Of a stretch of 64,000 nt of DNA, positions 15,462 through 25,081 are shown one piece after another (position 1 is the first letter of the stretch; each line of letters opens with the position of its first letter). A program made the translations under genes and the position numbers. The notes under the pieces are model-generated. The model did not search any database. It was not told the DNA's origin and saw nothing but the letters and a program-made list of their open reading frames with translations. Origin of the DNA: Caballeronia sp. Lep1P3 (GTDB taxonomy: Bacteria; Pseudomonadota; Gammaproteobacteria; Burkholderiales; Burkholderiaceae); contig NZ_CP084267.1 of assembly GCF_022879595.1 (NCBI RefSeq), forward strand, positions 62,001 through 126,000. The letters are read 5' to 3'.

Positions 15462-15999
15462 ATCCCCGTCTCCAGATAAAGCATTTTCGTTGAGCGCCTG
15501 CCGGCGATGACCCTTTCGACCGTTATCGACGTTATCGGCCATTACCGAGTGTTATTCCCCGCATGGGCCGCGAGCCCGGCGAATAATCATTTCGTTGTAT
15601 CGCATAACCGCGTAGCGATGCAATCCGTTACCCCGCTATTTCGGCAGACCGGTGAAAAAATTGAATATATTTCGTCCGATAAAAGCGCCAGCCGAAAAGC
15701 CGCCGCGTGCGCCTGCGTTAAAAAGCCGACTGTCGAAAGTTTTGTAAGGATTCAGTATCAATGACTTGATTTCGTCACGCGCACCATAAACCGCCGCTTA
15801 ACGCAACGCCTATCTTTCGCCCAACACCGTACTCTCTGTGGTTGGTCGCACACAGCGGGAAATCGCGACGGGATAATCTCGTTCCACACGAAGGGCTTGA
15901 ATCGACGCCGCATCGGCGTGAAGAACAACGAAACGTTTCTGGCGGCGCCGTGGAACACGAGCCGCTCAAGACACGTCGTCAACGAGAGGTGCCCCCAAA
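15462..15999. other. AT-richer intergenic region upstream of the synthetase fusion
   Basis: About 540 bases with no supported gene. The part from 15541 to about 15790 is clearly more AT-rich than its neighbours (for example TTGAATATATTTCG near 15661), the usual sign of a promoter or of foreign DNA. Open frames here are short and without motif support. Confidence 0.5.
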
Positions 16000-18900
16000 A
16001 TGGACCGCCAAGACGCCATCCAGGAGAGCGCGCGGCTTTTCGAGCGCGCGCCGCTATTCCAGCCTTCTGCCGAACAAATCCGCGCATCGCGCATGACGGC
16101 CTTCACAGAGGCTTTTGAAAAGGCGACAGGCCAGCAGTTCGCCGATTATTCCGCACTGCACGCTTATTCGACGCTCCATTACCGGTCGTTCTGGAAATGC
16201 TTTCTCGAATCCGCGCAAGGGCTGGAGTGGTCCGGTTCGATTGAGCCGGTTTGCGTCGGCGATCAGTGTGAAACGGCGTGCTTCTTTCCGGACGTCGAAC
16301 TGAATTACGCCGAAAATCTGCTCGGCGAACGCATCGCGCCCGACGACGCCCCCGCGCTCACCTCGTGCCACGCGGACGGCCGGCGCATCTCGTACACGCG
16401 CGGCGAATTGCGCGAACGCGTGATGCGTCTCGCGCACGCGCTTTCCGGACTCGGGCTCGCGAGCGGCGACCGCGCGGTCGCGATCATGCACAACGACGGC
16501 GACGCGATCGTCGTCGCGCTCGCGGTGAGCGCGCTCGGCGCGACGCTCTCGACGGCCGCGCCGGGCAACGGCGTGCAGGCGATCCTCGACCGCTTCGCCC
16601 CGCTCGAACCGAAGATGATGTTCGCGCACACCGCGCCGCGCCCGTTCGACACCGGCGGCTCGCTCTCCGGCCACGTCGCGGCGGTGGCGGCGCAACTGCC
16701 GTCGCTCGCGGGCATCGTCTGCCTCGACGAAACCGAGTTGCCGAGTTCGGTGACGCAGCCCCAGCACGAACTGCATTCGCTCGTGACGCGCGGCGACGCG
16801 AAACGCTTTTCCTGGAAGCGGTTTGCGTTCAACCATCCGCTCTTCATCATGTTTTCGTCGGGCACCACCGGCAAGCCGAAATGCATCGTGCACGGCGCCG
16901 GCGGCACGTTGCTGGAACACGTGAAGGAGCACCGGCTGCACAGCGACTTCGGCCCTGGCGACAAGCTCTTCTTCCACACGAGCTGCTCGTGGATGATGTG
17001 GAACTGGCAGCTTTCGGTGCTCGCCTCGGGCGTCGAAATCGTCACGTACGACGGCCCGGTCGCGACCGTCGACACGTTGTGGCGCCTGATCGCGAGCGAA
17101 CGCGCGACGGTGTTCGGCACGAGCCCCGCGTATCTGAAGATGAGCGAGGATGCCGGGCTGGAACCCGCCGCGCACTTCGACCTTTCGGCGTTGCGCGCGA
17201 TGATGTCCACCGGCGCCGTCCTCTACGACTCGCAATTCGAGTGGGTCGCGAAGCACGTCAAACCGCTGCAGTTGCAGTCGATTTCAGGCGGCACGGACAT
17301 CATCGGCTGCTTCGTGCTGGGCAATCCGAACCTGCCCGTATATGCGGGCGAAGCGCAGTGCAAGAGCCTCGGTCTCGACGTGCAGGCATTCGACAAGGGC
17401 GCGAGCACGATCATGCCCGGCGAGCTCGTCTGCACGAATCCGTTCCCGTCGCGTCCGCTCGGCTTTTTCGGCGACGACGGCTCGCGCTTTCACAAGGCGT
17501 ATTTCGCCGCGAACGAAGGCGTGTGGACGCACGGCGACGTGATCGAGTTCTCGCCGCAAGGCTCCGCGCGGCTGCACGGACGCAGCGACGGCGTGCTCAA
17601 CGTGCGCGGCATCAACGTGAGTCCGGGCGAGATCTATCGCATCCTTTCCGGGATTCCCGAAATCTGCAATGCGATGGTCGTGCCGCAGCAAGGCGTCGGC
17701 GCGGGCGATGCCGGCCAGCGCATCGTGCTTCTGCTCGTGCTGCGGCCGGGCGCGCAGCTCAATGCGGCGCTCACCGCGCGCGTGCGCCGCGATCTCACGC
17801 GCAAAGGCTCGGCCGCGCTGGTGCCGGACGTCGTCGTGCAGGTCGACGGCCTGCCCGTCACGCACAACAACAAGCCGTCCGAAGCCGCCGCGCGCGATGC
17901 CGTGAACGGCCTGCCCGCACGCAACGCGTCGTCGCTGGCGAATCCGCAATGTCTGGATCAGATTCGCGAGCATCCGGCGCTTGTCCGCGTGAAGCGCGAA
18001 GTGCCGCCGCCGGGCGAATCGGTCGATGAAATGGAACGGTATCTTTGCGCGCTGTGGGAGCAGCACTTCAGCTTCTCGCCGATCGGGCGCGACGACAATT
18101 TCTTCGATCTCGGCGGCCACTCGCTGCTCGCCGCGCGCATGCTCGCGGACGTGCAGGACGCGACCGGTCGCACGCTTGCGCTTTCGACGATGATCCTCGC
18201 GCCAACGATTGCGCGCCTCGCCGCCGTTCTCGTCGCGGAGCCGGGCGCGCGCGAGACTGGGTCGACCGTCGTGCAGATGCGCGCGGGCAGCGGCCGGCCG
18301 CTTTTCATGGTCCACAGCATCACAGGCTCGGTGATGGAATGCCTGCCGCTCGCCGGCATGCTGCAAAACGAGCGGCCCATTTACGGCTTGCAGGCGCTCG
18401 GGCTGGACGGCGACGAAGCCCCGCAGGAGCGAGTCGAAGAGATGGCGCGCGGCTACGTACAGCGCATGCGCGAAGTGCAGCCGAGCGGCCCGTATGCGCT
18501 CGTCGGCTATTCGTTCGGCGGGCTGATCGCGTTCGAGATCGCGCAGCAGCTCGTCGCGGCGGGCGAGAAGATCGAGATGCTGTGCCTGCTCGATACCTAC
18601 GTCCTCGAACATTGCCTGAGCTTCGCGCACTGGACGCGTTTTCAGGCGGGGCTCGCCGCCGAGCGTCTGCGCGAGCTGCGTTCGCTCGACGCCCGCGCGC
18701 GCCTTTCGTATCTGCGCGACAAGGCTTCCGCGATCCGCGTCCGCCTGCACACGCGCATGGGCCGCGCGGACGCGTACCAGCCGACGCCCGACGTGCAGGA
18801 CATGCCGCCGGTGCTTCAGCGCGTGCGCGAATCCATGCACACGGCGATGAGAACGTACAAGCCGCGCCGCTATCTGGGCGGGCCGATCGTCTACGTGCGC

Positions 18901-19068
18901 GCCACGCAGCTCGACAAGGAGCGCTGCGATCCGCTGTCGGTGTGGCGGCGCGTCGCGAAGCACGGCTTGCGCATCACGCTGATCGAGGGCAGACACACGG
19001 ATCTCGTCGTCGAACCACAGGTCGCGACGGTCGCGCAGGCGCTCACGAAGGCGCTTTCGCACGGCTGA
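16000..19068 (+). CDS. Acetoacetyl-CoA-synthetase-like adenylation domain fused to a carrier protein and thioesterase
   Basis: This 1022-residue protein joins three domains. Residues about 1-640 are an acetoacetyl-CoA-synthetase-type adenylation domain (FFPDVELNYAENLL, FIMFSSGTTGKPKCIVHG near 288, SGGTDIIGCFVLGNP, DGVLNVRGINVSPGEIYRIL, VTHNNKPSEAA). Residues about 675-755 are a phosphopantetheine carrier (DNFFDLGGHSLLAARMLADV, attachment Ser708). Residues about 775-1015 are a type-I thioesterase (FMVHSITGSVMECLPLA; catalytic Ser838 in GYSFGG; likely His in EGRHTDL). The expected reaction is activation of a beta-keto or similar acid, loading on the carrier, and release or transfer by the thioesterase; no condensation or ketosynthase domain is present. 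The ATG at 16000 follows GAGAGG. The gene stands alone, with no other biosynthetic genes beside it. A PPTase elsewhere must activate it. Confidence 0.9.
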   Translation: MDRQDAIQESARLFERAPLFQPSAEQIRASRMTAFTEAFEKATGQQFADYSALHAYSTLHYRSFWKCFLESAQGLEWSGSIEPVCVGDQCETACFFPDVELNYAENLLGERIAPDDAPALTSCHADGRRISYTRGELRERVMRLAHALSGLGLASGDRAVAIMHNDGDAIVVALAVSALGATLSTAAPGNGVQAILDRFAPLEPKMMFAHTAPRPFDTGGSLSGHVAAVAAQLPSLAGIVCLDETELPSSVTQPQHELHSLVTRGDAKRFSWKRFAFNHPLFIMFSSGTTGKPKCIVHGAGGTLLEHVKEHRLHSDFGPGDKLFFHTSCSWMMWNWQLSVLASGVEIVTYDGPVATVDTLWRLIASERATVFGTSPAYLKMSEDAGLEPAAHFDLSALRAMMSTGAVLYDSQFEWVAKHVKPLQLQSISGGTDIIGCFVLGNPNLPVYAGEAQCKSLGLDVQAFDKGASTIMPGELVCTNPFPSRPLGFFGDDGSRFHKAYFAANEGVWTHGDVIEFSPQGSARLHGRSDGVLNVRGINVSPGEIYRILSGIPEICNAMVVPQQGVGAGDAGQRIVLLLVLRPGAQLNAALTARVRRDLTRKGSAALVPDVVVQVDGLPVTHNNKPSEAAARDAVNGLPARNASSLANPQCLDQIREHPALVRVKREVPPPGESVDEMERYLCALWEQHFSFSPIGRDDNFFDLGGHSLLAARMLADVQDATGRTLALSTMILAPTIARLAAVLVAEPGARETGSTVVQMRAGSGRPLFMVHSITGSVMECLPLAGMLQNERPIYGLQALGLDGDEAPQERVEEMARGYVQRMREVQPSGPYALVGYSFGGLIAFEIAQQLVAAGEKIEMLCLLDTYVLEHCLSFAHWTRFQAGLAAERLRELRSLDARARLSYLRDKASAIRVRLHTRMGRADAYQPTPDVQDMPPVLQRVRESMHTAMRTYKPRRYLGGPIVYVRATQLDKERCDPLSVWRRVAKHGLRITLIEGRHTDLVVEPQVATVAQALTKALSHG

Positions 19069-19372
19069 GTGCGTTTGCTTTCATGCGATGCGGCACGGCG
19101 CTTCGCGTAAGCGCCGCATCGGGCTGATCGAGGGCACGTCGCCACGGTCGCGCAGGCGCTGACGAACGCGCATTCGCACGCCCGAGCGCGTTCGCTTTCG
19201 CGCGATGCCGGCGGCGCTCCGCGAAGCGGGCAGACAGACCGATCTCGTCGTCGAAGCCGCACGTCGCGACCGTCGCGCACGCGCTGACGAACGCGCTTTC
19301 ACACGGCTGAGTGCGTTCGCCTTCATGGGATGCGGCGCGCCCTTGGCGAAGCACGCCGCATCGCGTCGATTC
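18989..19372 (+). repeat. Three decayed copies of the fusion gene's 3' end
   Basis: The last roughly 80 bases of the synthetase gene plus about 50 bases after its stop (18989-19120) recur in altered form at about 19124-19227 and 19229-19372. Landmarks are GCGCTCACGAAGGCGC (19039), GCGCTGACGAACGCGC (19156) and GCGCTGACGAACGCGC (19281), spaced 117 and 125 bases. Copies 1 and 3 each keep ACGGCTGAGTGCGTT after the end of the frame and a hairpin built on GATGCGGC and GCCGCATC. The duplicated frames are broken. This accounts for the gap before bluB. Confidence 0.75.
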
Positions 19373-19461
19373 ACGCCTGCTCGCGCGTTTTCGCCTCGAG
19401 CCGCTGTGCAGCCGCAATGGATGCGGATACAGTTGCGCTACCCCGCAAGCCCTGCACACCG

Positions 19462-20109
19462 ATGACCGATCCCGCCTTCACCGAATCCGAACGCAACGCC
19501 GTTTATCGCGCTATCGCCGAGCGCCGCGACATGCGCCACTTCGTGAGCGATCCCGTCGCGCCGTCCGTCATGGCGCGGCTCGTCGATGCCGCGCTGCACG
19601 CGCCGAGCGTCGGCTTCATGCAGCCGTGGCGGATCGTGCGCATCACGTCGGCGCAGGTCCGCGCGCAGCTTCACGCGGCGGTCGAGCGCGAACGGCTTCT
19701 CACCGCCGATGCGCTCGGCGAGCGCCGCGATGCGTTCATGAAACTCAAGGTGGAAGGCTTGCGCGAATGCGCGGAAGTGCTCGTGATGGCGCTGATGGAC
19801 GGGCGCGAGCGCCACGTCTTCGGGCGCCGCACGCTGCCCGAGATGGACGTCGCGTCGGTTGCCTGCGCGATCCAGAACATGTGGCTCGCGGCGCGCGCCG
19901 AGGGCATCGGCATGGGATGGGTGTCGCTCTTCGATCCGCAGGAGATCGCCACGCTGCTCGAAATGCCGGCGGGCGCGCGGCCCGTGGCGATTCTGTGCAT
20001 CGGGCACGTCGAGCGTTTCTACGACGCCCCGATGCTCGAAACCGAAGGCTGGGCCACGCGCCGGCCCACGGAGGAATGCGTCTTCGAGAACCGCTGGCCC
20101 GAGCGTTGA
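19462..20109 (+). CDS. bluB: 5,6-dimethylbenzimidazole synthase
   Basis: This 215-residue flavin enzyme of the nitroreductase fold turns reduced FMN and oxygen into 5,6-dimethylbenzimidazole, the lower ligand of vitamin B12. Support comes from the BluB pattern ERRDMRHFVSDPV near the N-terminus, ALHAPSVGFMQPWRIVRI, RTLPEMDVASVACAIQNMWLAA, GIGMGWVSLFDPQ, and the C-terminal LETEGWATRRPTEECVFENR. The start at 19462 begins with the family's usual N-terminus; an ATG at 19417 would add 15 residues, and neither has a strong ribosome-binding site. No other cobalamin genes are in the window. Decayed repeats from the upstream gene lie directly before it, so its own promoter must be within or near 19370-19460. 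Confidence 0.9.
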   Translation: MTDPAFTESERNAVYRAIAERRDMRHFVSDPVAPSVMARLVDAALHAPSVGFMQPWRIVRITSAQVRAQLHAAVERERLLTADALGERRDAFMKLKVEGLRECAEVLVMALMDGRERHVFGRRTLPEMDVASVACAIQNMWLAARAEGIGMGWVSLFDPQEIATLLEMPAGARPVAILCIGHVERFYDAPMLETEGWATRRPTEECVFENRWPER

Positions 20110-20112
20110 AGC

Positions 20113-21327
20113 TCAGCAGGCGGTCGGCCTCACGCGCTCCACTTCCAGTCCGAACAGCGGGCGCAGCCGCGTGCCGAGCACGTTGCCGAAGAACGCGGCG
20201 ACGAGCCACAGCCAGCCGTGCAGACTGCCCGACACGATGCCGCTGAAATACGCGCCGATGTTGCAGCCATACGCGAGCCGCGCGCCATAGCCGAGCATCA
20301 ATCCCCCGACGATGGCCGCGGCGAGCGAGCGCATCGGCACGCGCCAGACCGGCGCGTAACGCCCGGCGAGCGCAGCGGCGAGCATTGCGCCGAGCACGAT
20401 CCCGATATCCATCACGGAAGTCACGTCGTGCGAAATTGGCGCGGCGAGCGTGGCCGCGTTGGGCTTGCTCATCCAGTACGGCCAGTTCGCGACATCCACG
20501 CCCATTGCCGACGCCGCCTTCGCGCCCCACAGCGCGAACGCCGAGGTCACGCCCCACGGCCGTCCCGACAGCGCGAGCGTCGCGAAGTTGAGCACCGCGA
20601 GCGCGAGCGCGCCGGCGAGAAGCGGCCACGGCCCATGCAGCCACGGCGACGTATGCGCGGGCTGAACGTGCGCGGCCACGAGCTTGCCGTGCCGCCGCTT
20701 TTCGATGACGACGGTCAACGCCGCGATCAGCGCGAACACGATCCAGTTGAGCGCGAGCGCGGGCGCGAGGCCCATCGACTTGACGAGCGATACCGGCTGC
20801 AGCGAAGGCAACGCGGTCCAGAACGGCATGTGCGCCGTCGCGATCACGGAGCCGGCGATGAACGCCGCGAGCGTCACGATCATGCGCGTGCTGCCGCCGC
20901 CGACCGTGTAGAGCGTGCCGGACGCGCACCCGCCGCCCAGTTGCATCCCGACGCCGAAGATGAACGCGCCCACGATCACCGACGTACCCGCCGGCGATAC
21001 CAGCCCGGTGACGGGCATGCCGAACAGCGATCCCGCAGCGAGCGCCGGAAAAAACAGCGCGACGCCGACGGCGAGCATCAGCATCTGCGCGCGCAGGCCG
21101 GCGCCGCGCCCATCGGCGATGAACACGCGCCACGCCGACGTGAAACCGAACGCGGCGTGATAGAGCGCGATGCCGAGCAGCGCGCCGACCACATAGAGCG
21201 CGGCCTGTCGCGCGCTCGCGGTCTGAGCGAGGTACCACGCGCCTGCCAGAATCAGCAGTCCGGCAATGGCGAGCGGTGTCGAATTTATCTCGGTGCGGCG
21301 GCGAAGAGGAGTGGCGAAATCGGACAT
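20113..21327 (-). CDS. YeeE/YedE family sulfur-compound transporter
   Basis: This 404-residue inner-membrane protein has about nine or ten hydrophobic segments and the two conserved cysteine loops of YeeE/YedE transporters: GVGMQLGGGCASGTLYTVGG and YGARLAYGCNIGAYFSGI. Characterised members import thiosulfate through these cysteines, so a sulfur substrate is likely but not proven here. The ATG at 21327 was chosen because it begins a hydrophilic leader before the first segment; a longer frame runs into the next gene antisense. It converges with bluB (3 bases between stop codons), so the two are not one unit. Confidence 0.85.
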   Translation of the reverse strand: MSDFATPLRRRTEINSTPLAIAGLLILAGAWYLAQTASARQAALYVVGALLGIALYHAAFGFTSAWRVFIADGRGAGLRAQMLMLAVGVALFFPALAAGSLFGMPVTGLVSPAGTSVIVGAFIFGVGMQLGGGCASGTLYTVGGGSTRMIVTLAAFIAGSVIATAHMPFWTALPSLQPVSLVKSMGLAPALALNWIVFALIAALTVVIEKRRHGKLVAAHVQPAHTSPWLHGPWPLLAGALALAVLNFATLALSGRPWGVTSAFALWGAKAASAMGVDVANWPYWMSKPNAATLAAPISHDVTSVMDIGIVLGAMLAAALAGRYAPVWRVPMRSLAAAIVGGLMLGYGARLAYGCNIGAYFSGIVSGSLHGWLWLVAAFFGNVLGTRLRPLFGLEVERVRPTAC

Positions 21328-21407
21328 GGGAACGAGAGTAGGATTTGCGTAAACCCCTATATTGTCGGGCTTTTTTCCGATTCGTGCTGGCGCACGATCG
21401 TCCGCTT

Positions 21408-22520
21408 TCAGCGCTTCGCGGCGTCCGCCGCGTTCTTCGCCTTCCCGTAGCCCGTCAGTTCCAGATAGCCGTGTCCGCGCCGCCCGGCGCTGCCGCTTTC
21501 CCCTGTCACCGTGACCGCGCCTTCCCAATACACGGCCCCGGTCGATTCGCGCGAGTCCAGTTCCTGATCGTCGATGAGCGGCGCAAGACGCCAGCGCATC
21601 GCGCCGACGCGCACCGTCATCGCGACCGGATACGCCGTGTTCGTGCGCGGCGAGCGCCACTGGCGTTCCGGCGTGAAGTCGACGTCGGCGGGGCCGAACT
21701 GCGCCGTGCGGCCATCGCGTTCGCGCAGCGCGGCGTGCGCCCAGAGCGCGTGGCCGTCGCGGGCGCGGACCTTGAAGGCCATCAGCGCGCCGCCATCGTC
21801 GAGATTCGCGCCGAGCCAGTCCCAGCCCGAGGCGTCGGCGGGAAGCAGCGTGCTCGACCACTCGTGATCCAGCCACGCGCCGCCGGCCACGGCGACGGTC
21901 TCGCCATGGCCTTTCTGCGATGGCCGCGTGACGCTGCCCGTCACCTGCAACTGCGGCTCGCTGTAGTAATAGCTCGCCTGCTGCGCCTGCGGACCCTTGC
22001 GCGAATAGCCGCGCTCGCCCTGGATCATCGGCGGCTGCGTCGGCGTGAAGGTGAGATGCAGCGCGAAACCCGCGGCATCGGCGTCCACGGTGTAGCGGCC
22101 ATCGGCTGCGCGCACCATGCGCCACGCATCGAGCTTCACGTCCGTGTTGCCGTTCGACGCATACGCGAGCCCGAAACCCTGCCGCGCGATGTTCTGATCG
22201 TGCACGAGCCGCCCGTAAGCGGGATCGGAGAGCGCCGCGTGCGCGACAATCACCTGCGACGGATCGAACGCGCCGCCCCCGTCCTTGCCGGTATTGGAGC
22301 GAAAAAACGTGATCTGAAAGCCGAGCGGCGTGTGGTCCGGCGTGTCGAGCCAGCCGGTCGCATACCACCATTCCGTGCGATACGCGGCGTGCGCGCCCGT
22401 GTCCTGCGGCCAGTCGATCGCCCGGCCCGGCACGACTTCAGCGAATGGCGCATCGGCGGGAAGCGTGGCCGTCGGAAGGAACGCGAGGAGCGCGAGGAGC
22501 GTCGCGGCGAACGCGCGCAT
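21408..22520 (-). CDS. AttH/CrtC-like lipocalin-domain exported protein
   Basis: This 370-residue protein has a signal peptide (about 1-23) and the paired lipocalin-like fold of the CrtC/AttH family: YRTEWWYATGWLDTPDHTPL, FQITFFRSNTGKDGG, GGAWLDHEWSS, WDWLGANLDDGGALMAFKVR and PDPAYGR-type turns. Family members include carotenoid 1,2-hydratase and secreted AttH proteins; no carotenoid genes are present, so the AttH role is favoured. The ATG shares one base with the stop of the permease gene (TGATG), so the two are translated together. It is probably exported and acts with the ABC system encoded upstream, perhaps on a lipid (inference). Confidence 0.82.
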   Translation of the reverse strand: MRAFAATLLALLAFLPTATLPADAPFAEVVPGRAIDWPQDTGAHAAYRTEWWYATGWLDTPDHTPLGFQITFFRSNTGKDGGGAFDPSQVIVAHAALSDPAYGRLVHDQNIARQGFGLAYASNGNTDVKLDAWRMVRAADGRYTVDADAAGFALHLTFTPTQPPMIQGERGYSRKGPQAQQASYYYSEPQLQVTGSVTRPSQKGHGETVAVAGGAWLDHEWSSTLLPADASGWDWLGANLDDGGALMAFKVRARDGHALWAHAALRERDGRTAQFGPADVDFTPERQWRSPRTNTAYPVAMTVRVGAMRWRLAPLIDDQELDSRESTGAVYWEGAVTVTGESGSAGRRGHGYLELTGYGKAKNAADAAKR

Positions 22521-25081
22521 CACCAGTCCTCCCGCACGGCGCGCACGGCATCGACCGATACGGCGCGCCGTCCCGCCAGCACCGCCGTCGTGCAGGACGA
22601 CGCGAGCATCACGCAGCCGATGATCGCGAGCATCGTCCAGGGAACATGGAGCGACATCGTCCAGTGGAACGATTGCGGATTGACCACGAAAACGAGGATC
22701 AGGCTGATGGCGAAGCCGAGCGCGCAGCCCACCGCGATGCCGAGCACCGTCAGCAGCCCGCCTTCCGAGGCAAGCAGCGCGAGAACCTGTCTTCTCGTCA
22801 CGCCGACGTGCCGCAGCATGCCGAATTCGCGGGAGCGCGCGAGCGTCTGCACGGAAAACGTCGCGGCCACGCCGAAAAGACCGATGACGATAGCCACCGC
22901 TTCCAGCAGATACGTGACCGCGAAGCTGCGATCGAAGATGGTGAGCGTGCGCGCGCGGATGTCGCCGGGCTGCGAAAATTCGAGCGCGTCGCCGAACGGC
23001 AGCTTGCGCAGCGACGCGACGACCTGCGCCGCCGGTGTCCCATTGCGCAGCGTGATGGCCGCATCGGTCGCGCCCATGTCGCCCGTCAGCCGCCGATAGT
23101 CCGCAAGACGAATCTGCAGCGCGCCGGTCTGCCGTACGTAATCGCGCCAGATGCCCGCGACGACGAAGGGCCCGCCCGCCGCGCCGAGCGGCAGCGTGAC
23201 GCGCTGGCCGGTGCGGTAGCCGTAAAGGTCGGCCATCGCCTCGGACGCCCAGACCGGCGTTTCATCGGCGCGCCAGGCTCCGGGCGGAAGGATCGCGCCG
23301 GTCATCTGCAGCGTCGCGCCGGGATCGGCGGCGTCGATCTCGCGGGCGATCACCGCGACCGGCGGCTTGCCGGCATCGAGCGTGATCTGCGATGCGCGCG
23401 AGAACGCCGCGCGCGCGACGCCGTCCGTCGCGGCAATCCGCGCCTGCTGCTGCCGCGTGAGTCCGCCCGTATCGCCGCTCGCCGCCACGCGCACGTAGAG
23501 ATCGGCGGAAAGCAGATGTTCGAGCCAGTCCACGACCGAGACGCGAAAGCTCGCGACCATGATCGCCATCGCCACGATCAGCGTGAAGCTCGACAGCACG
23601 CCGCCCATCGCAATCGACGCCTGCCCCGGCGCGTTGGCAAGACGCGCGAGCGCGAGCGTCGCCACCGCGCTGCGCTCGCGCTTGCGGCGAAGCCACGCGT
23701 AGGCCGCGCCCGCCGCGCCGAAGACAATCGCCGTGAGACGCGGCATCAGCGCAATGCCGCCGACGAGAAGCAGCGCGACCGCGAGATAACCGGCGATGGG
23801 CGCATCGTCGAGGGACGGCGCGCGCGTCAACAGCGCGCCGAGCGCGAGGCAGGCGAGCGCGGGCCACGGCGTCGAAAGCGGCGAAAGCGCGGCCTCTTCG
23901 CTGCCGGCCTTGAGCGCGGGCGCGGGCCGCGCGCGGGCGGCTTCGAGTGCGGGAACGAGCGTGCCGGCGAGCGCGACGCCGATGCCGAGCGCGAGAAAGA
24001 CGGCCGTCGAAATCAATTCGAAATGCACGCGCGGCTGCACGCCGGGGAAGTAGCCGCCGCCGAGATCGCTGCCGAAAAAGCGCAGCGCGAGCGCCGCGAC
24101 CGCATAGCCGAGCGCGATGCCGAGCACCGCGCCCGCCACGCCGACGAGCGCCCCTTCGCTCATGATCTGCCGCACGAGATGCGCGCGCGTCATGCCGATG
24201 ACGCGCAGCATCGCGAACTGCGCGCGGCGGCGCACGACGCCCGCCGCCTGCGTCGAAAAGACGAGAAACGCGCCCGTGAACAGCGCGACGAGCGCGAGCA
24301 CGTTCATGTTGATGCGATACGCGCGCGACAGCCGGTCCGTGCGGCTTTCGATATCGCGCGTTTCCCCGACGACGAAGCGCGGACCCAGCTCCTTCTGCAA
24401 CGCGCGCCGGAACGCTTCGCGATCGACGCCGCGCGCGAGCTGCACGTCCACGCGCGAGAGCCGGCCCTGCACGCCGAAACGCGACTGCAACGCGGCGATG
24501 TCCATCACGCCGATGCGCTGCCCCGGCAACGCGCGCACGATGCCGCCCGCCACGCGTAAGCGCACCGCCGACGTGCCGTTTTGCAGATCCACCGACGCGC
24601 TCACGCGCGCATTCAGCCATTGCAGCGCGGCGGGCGAAAGAAAGATCGCGTCGTTCGACAGCACGTCGAGCGGCGCATCCGCGGACGGCACGCCGGTGAG
24701 ATCGGGCGCGATGCGTTTCGCGCGGAACACGTCGATGCCGAGCACCTTGAGCGGCGCGCCCCGCTTCGGCACGGCGATATCGAGTTCGAGCACGGGACTC
24801 GCCACCGCGACGCCCGCGCGCGTCGCGACGAGCGGATACACGCTTTCGTCGATGAACTGCTGCGCCGCGCGCACCTGCAAGTCGGACTGCCCGGAGAGAC
24901 TGCGCGCGGCCGCCGAGAATTCGCTGAACGCGGCGCTGTTGATGAGCTGCACCGCGTAGCCCAGACCGACGCCGAGCGCGATGGTCACGATGGCGACGAG
25001 CGCGCGCCCCCGATGACTGCGCCATTGCGCGCCGAGCAGCCAGCGCGAGAGCAGGCGGCGGCTGGCGGCGAGCGACGTCAT
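22520..25081 (-). CDS. FtsX-type ABC transporter permease (AttFG/LolC-like)
   Basis: This 853-residue inner-membrane protein contains two FtsX domains. It has an N-terminal membrane segment (about 24-46), a large periplasmic region, and two sets of membrane segments (about 270-420 and 740-840). Conserved FtsX features include RRRAQFAMLRVIGMTRAHLVR and SREFGMLRHVGVTRRQVLAL. Such permeases couple ATP use to moving lipids, peptides or lipoproteins out of the inner membrane. The start overlaps the stop of the ATPase gene by 4 bases, and its stop overlaps the next start. A single long gene replaces the two shorter permease genes of some att operons. Confidence 0.88.
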   Translation of the reverse strand: MTSLAASRRLLSRWLLGAQWRSHRGRALVAIVTIALGVGLGYAVQLINSAAFSEFSAAARSLSGQSDLQVRAAQQFIDESVYPLVATRAGVAVASPVLELDIAVPKRGAPLKVLGIDVFRAKRIAPDLTGVPSADAPLDVLSNDAIFLSPAALQWLNARVSASVDLQNGTSAVRLRVAGGIVRALPGQRIGVMDIAALQSRFGVQGRLSRVDVQLARGVDREAFRRALQKELGPRFVVGETRDIESRTDRLSRAYRINMNVLALVALFTGAFLVFSTQAAGVVRRRAQFAMLRVIGMTRAHLVRQIMSEGALVGVAGAVLGIALGYAVAALALRFFGSDLGGGYFPGVQPRVHFELISTAVFLALGIGVALAGTLVPALEAARARPAPALKAGSEEAALSPLSTPWPALACLALGALLTRAPSLDDAPIAGYLAVALLLVGGIALMPRLTAIVFGAAGAAYAWLRRKRERSAVATLALARLANAPGQASIAMGGVLSSFTLIVAMAIMVASFRVSVVDWLEHLLSADLYVRVAASGDTGGLTRQQQARIAATDGVARAAFSRASQITLDAGKPPVAVIAREIDAADPGATLQMTGAILPPGAWRADETPVWASEAMADLYGYRTGQRVTLPLGAAGGPFVVAGIWRDYVRQTGALQIRLADYRRLTGDMGATDAAITLRNGTPAAQVVASLRKLPFGDALEFSQPGDIRARTLTIFDRSFAVTYLLEAVAIVIGLFGVAATFSVQTLARSREFGMLRHVGVTRRQVLALLASEGGLLTVLGIAVGCALGFAISLILVFVVNPQSFHWTMSLHVPWTMLAIIGCVMLASSCTTAVLAGRRAVSVDAVRAVREDW

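Noticed and set aside
15507..15764. 85-codon open frame in the AT-richer gap
   Set aside because: There is no ribosome-binding site or recognisable motif, and base composition fits a promoter region.
21330..22371. N-terminal extension of the YeeE/YedE gene to 752 residues
   Set aside because: The extension is an out-of-frame reading of the AttH-like gene; the transporter's normal length starts at 21327.
22445..24559. 704-codon open frame on the plus strand
   Set aside because: It is antisense to the FtsX permease; charged, low-complexity sequence without motifs.
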